The translations under genes and the position numbers were made by a program. A stretch of 64,000 nucleotides of DNA from Lantana camara (lineage: Eukaryota; Streptophyta; Magnoliopsida; Lamiales; Verbenaceae): contig CM074860.1 in the NCBI GenBank assembly GCA_037501455.1, positions 45,766,501-45,830,500 of the forward strand. The letters run 5' to 3'. Under the pieces are notes generated by a model, which was given only the letters and a program-made list of their open reading frames with translations, made no database searches and was not told the origin of the DNA. Shown one piece after another: positions 63,170 to 64,000 of this stretch. Numbering within the stretch: the stretch's first letter is position 1; every line of letters begins with the position of its first letter.

Positions 63170-63349
63170 ACACGGCCGTGTTGGGTTTTAGTTCAACATG
63201 GACACGGCCGTGTCAGATTAAAATTAATTCAGGGGCTTAATACGAGACGCTGACACGGCCGTGTTGAGTTTTAGTTCAAAATGGACACAGCCGTGTCCGA
63301 TTTTATAAAAATAATTTACTCCAAGTCGAGGGGCTGACACGGCCGTGTC
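63170..63349 (-). repeat. Cluster of five ACACGGCCGTGT palindromes in E
   Basis: At 63170-63181, 63201-63214 (GACACGGCCGTGTC), 63253-63264, 63283-63298 (one mismatch: GGACACAGCCGTGTCC) and 63336-63349. Flanking text TTAGTTCAA-ATGG is also repeated between copies 1-2 and 3-4. Confidence 0.88.
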
Positions 63350-64000
63350 CAAAACATGTACAAAGCTGACACGTTCAAAACATGTACAAACCAAGGTGAT
63401 CATCAAACCCTCATATAACAAGTCAAGCTCTATATATCCACCAAACATAGTTCAAAACATAGAATTAATAGTTTAAAATGACCATATAATCATGTACATA
63501 TCATATACTAACTTACCCATTGAAGAAGATGGAAGAAAATGGAGATTAGAGCTCAATATCTCCCAAGGGTGAATAGTGACGGGTTTGAACTAGAACTCCA
63601 AAGTTGCTGCACCTTTTTCCTCTTTTTCTTGTACATACCGATATTGGGAGGGAGAGGGATGTTTATACATGGTTTTGGTGGAGTGTGGGCCCAAACTAGA
63701 GTGTAAAATACCAAAGATTGAGGGACCAAAGCGCAAATACGTGAAAGGTAGTCATTTGGAAGCGAGGTAAGTTTCCGGTCGAGTTTCGGAGTACCAAATG
63801 AACTTAAAAAGGTTATGAGGCTTAGTCCATCGAACCCGAATCGTCGAAACGAGTTCAACGGTGGAGACGAAATTCCAATCCGAATTCCCGAGCTCAAATT
63901 ACACATATCGGAACCCAAGGTGCGGTAAAAACGTTTTAGCCTCCTTTAGGTTCCAAACGAAACAAATAATTCAAAAGCTCAACAAATAGATTCGAAAACA

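Larger units (their letters stand above)
61702..64000 (-). mobile_element. E: minus-strand LTR, resumed; continues past window end
   Basis: Begins with TSD TAAGC and continues E's LTR. It has GCTAAGCGGG (61734-61743) paired with CCCGCCTAGC (62011-62020), an acceptor TTTCAG before the latter on minus, a short exon-like segment (62797-62876) with donor GTGAGGTTAGG, a palindrome cluster, and a TATA-like TGTATAAAC near 63661-63670 (minus). No coding region was recognised; a 121-codon frame at 63553-63918 overlaps the promoter and leader region and has no known domain. Confidence 0.75.

Overview
This 64 kb window comes from a repeat-rich region of a flowering-plant nuclear genome. It is almost entirely nested LTR retrotransposons. 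I found no host gene, tRNA, rRNA or CRISPR array. The only intact coding sequence is a 1526-residue Ty3/gypsy Gag-Pol polyprotein with a C-terminal chromodomain-like segment, which places it in the chromoviruses, most likely the Tekay/Del lineage. Element starts with TGTAAC or TGTGAC, ends with CA, 5-bp target-site duplications (TSDs), initiator-Met tRNA primer sites and polypurine tracts all fit that group. The species cannot be named from sequence alone.

Names used here: E1 is a broken chromovirus at the left edge. NA-A, NA-B and NA-C are three large non-coding (LARD-type) elements. S1 and S2 are two ~4.1 kb solo LTRs of one family. C1, C2 and C3 are LTRs of a further family. E and F are LTR pieces on the minus strand. 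TK1 is the intact element.

Layout: 3-636 is the end of E1 pol and its PPT. 637-1124 plus 15805-16636 is E1's 3' LTR, split by NA-A (1125-15804). NA-A's 3' LTR is itself split by S1 (10039-14222). 16637-25911 is a C-type solo LTR (C1) split by S2 (18492-22596); its two outer flanks do not match. 25912-35242 is NA-B and 35243-44907 is NA-C, each with a 5'-truncated 5' LTR. 44908-45562 is F. 45563-47537 is C3. E starts at 47538, is split by C2 (47632-61701), and resumes from 61702 to the window end. C2 is split by TK1 (48110-58118). The right half is thus a nest F<C3<E<C2<TK1.

The unifying observation is that these LTRs, from families that otherwise look unlike one another, share one architecture. 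Each has a short exon-like segment of 65-80 bp between a CAG acceptor and a GTRAG donor, then a second CAG acceptor followed by GCTAGGCGGG, then the complementary CCCGCCTAGC some 250-370 bp further on, then GTGCGGGGGATGTGG just before the LTR end. Upstream of the short exon many carry a cluster of short GC-rich palindromes whose sequence is family-specific but whose position is similar. The three non-coding elements also share a central copy of the polypurine tract and an array of perfect hairpin repeats just before the 3' PPT. With the post-PBS leader box they share with TK1, this suggests non-coding elements that depend on TK1-like autonomous partners.
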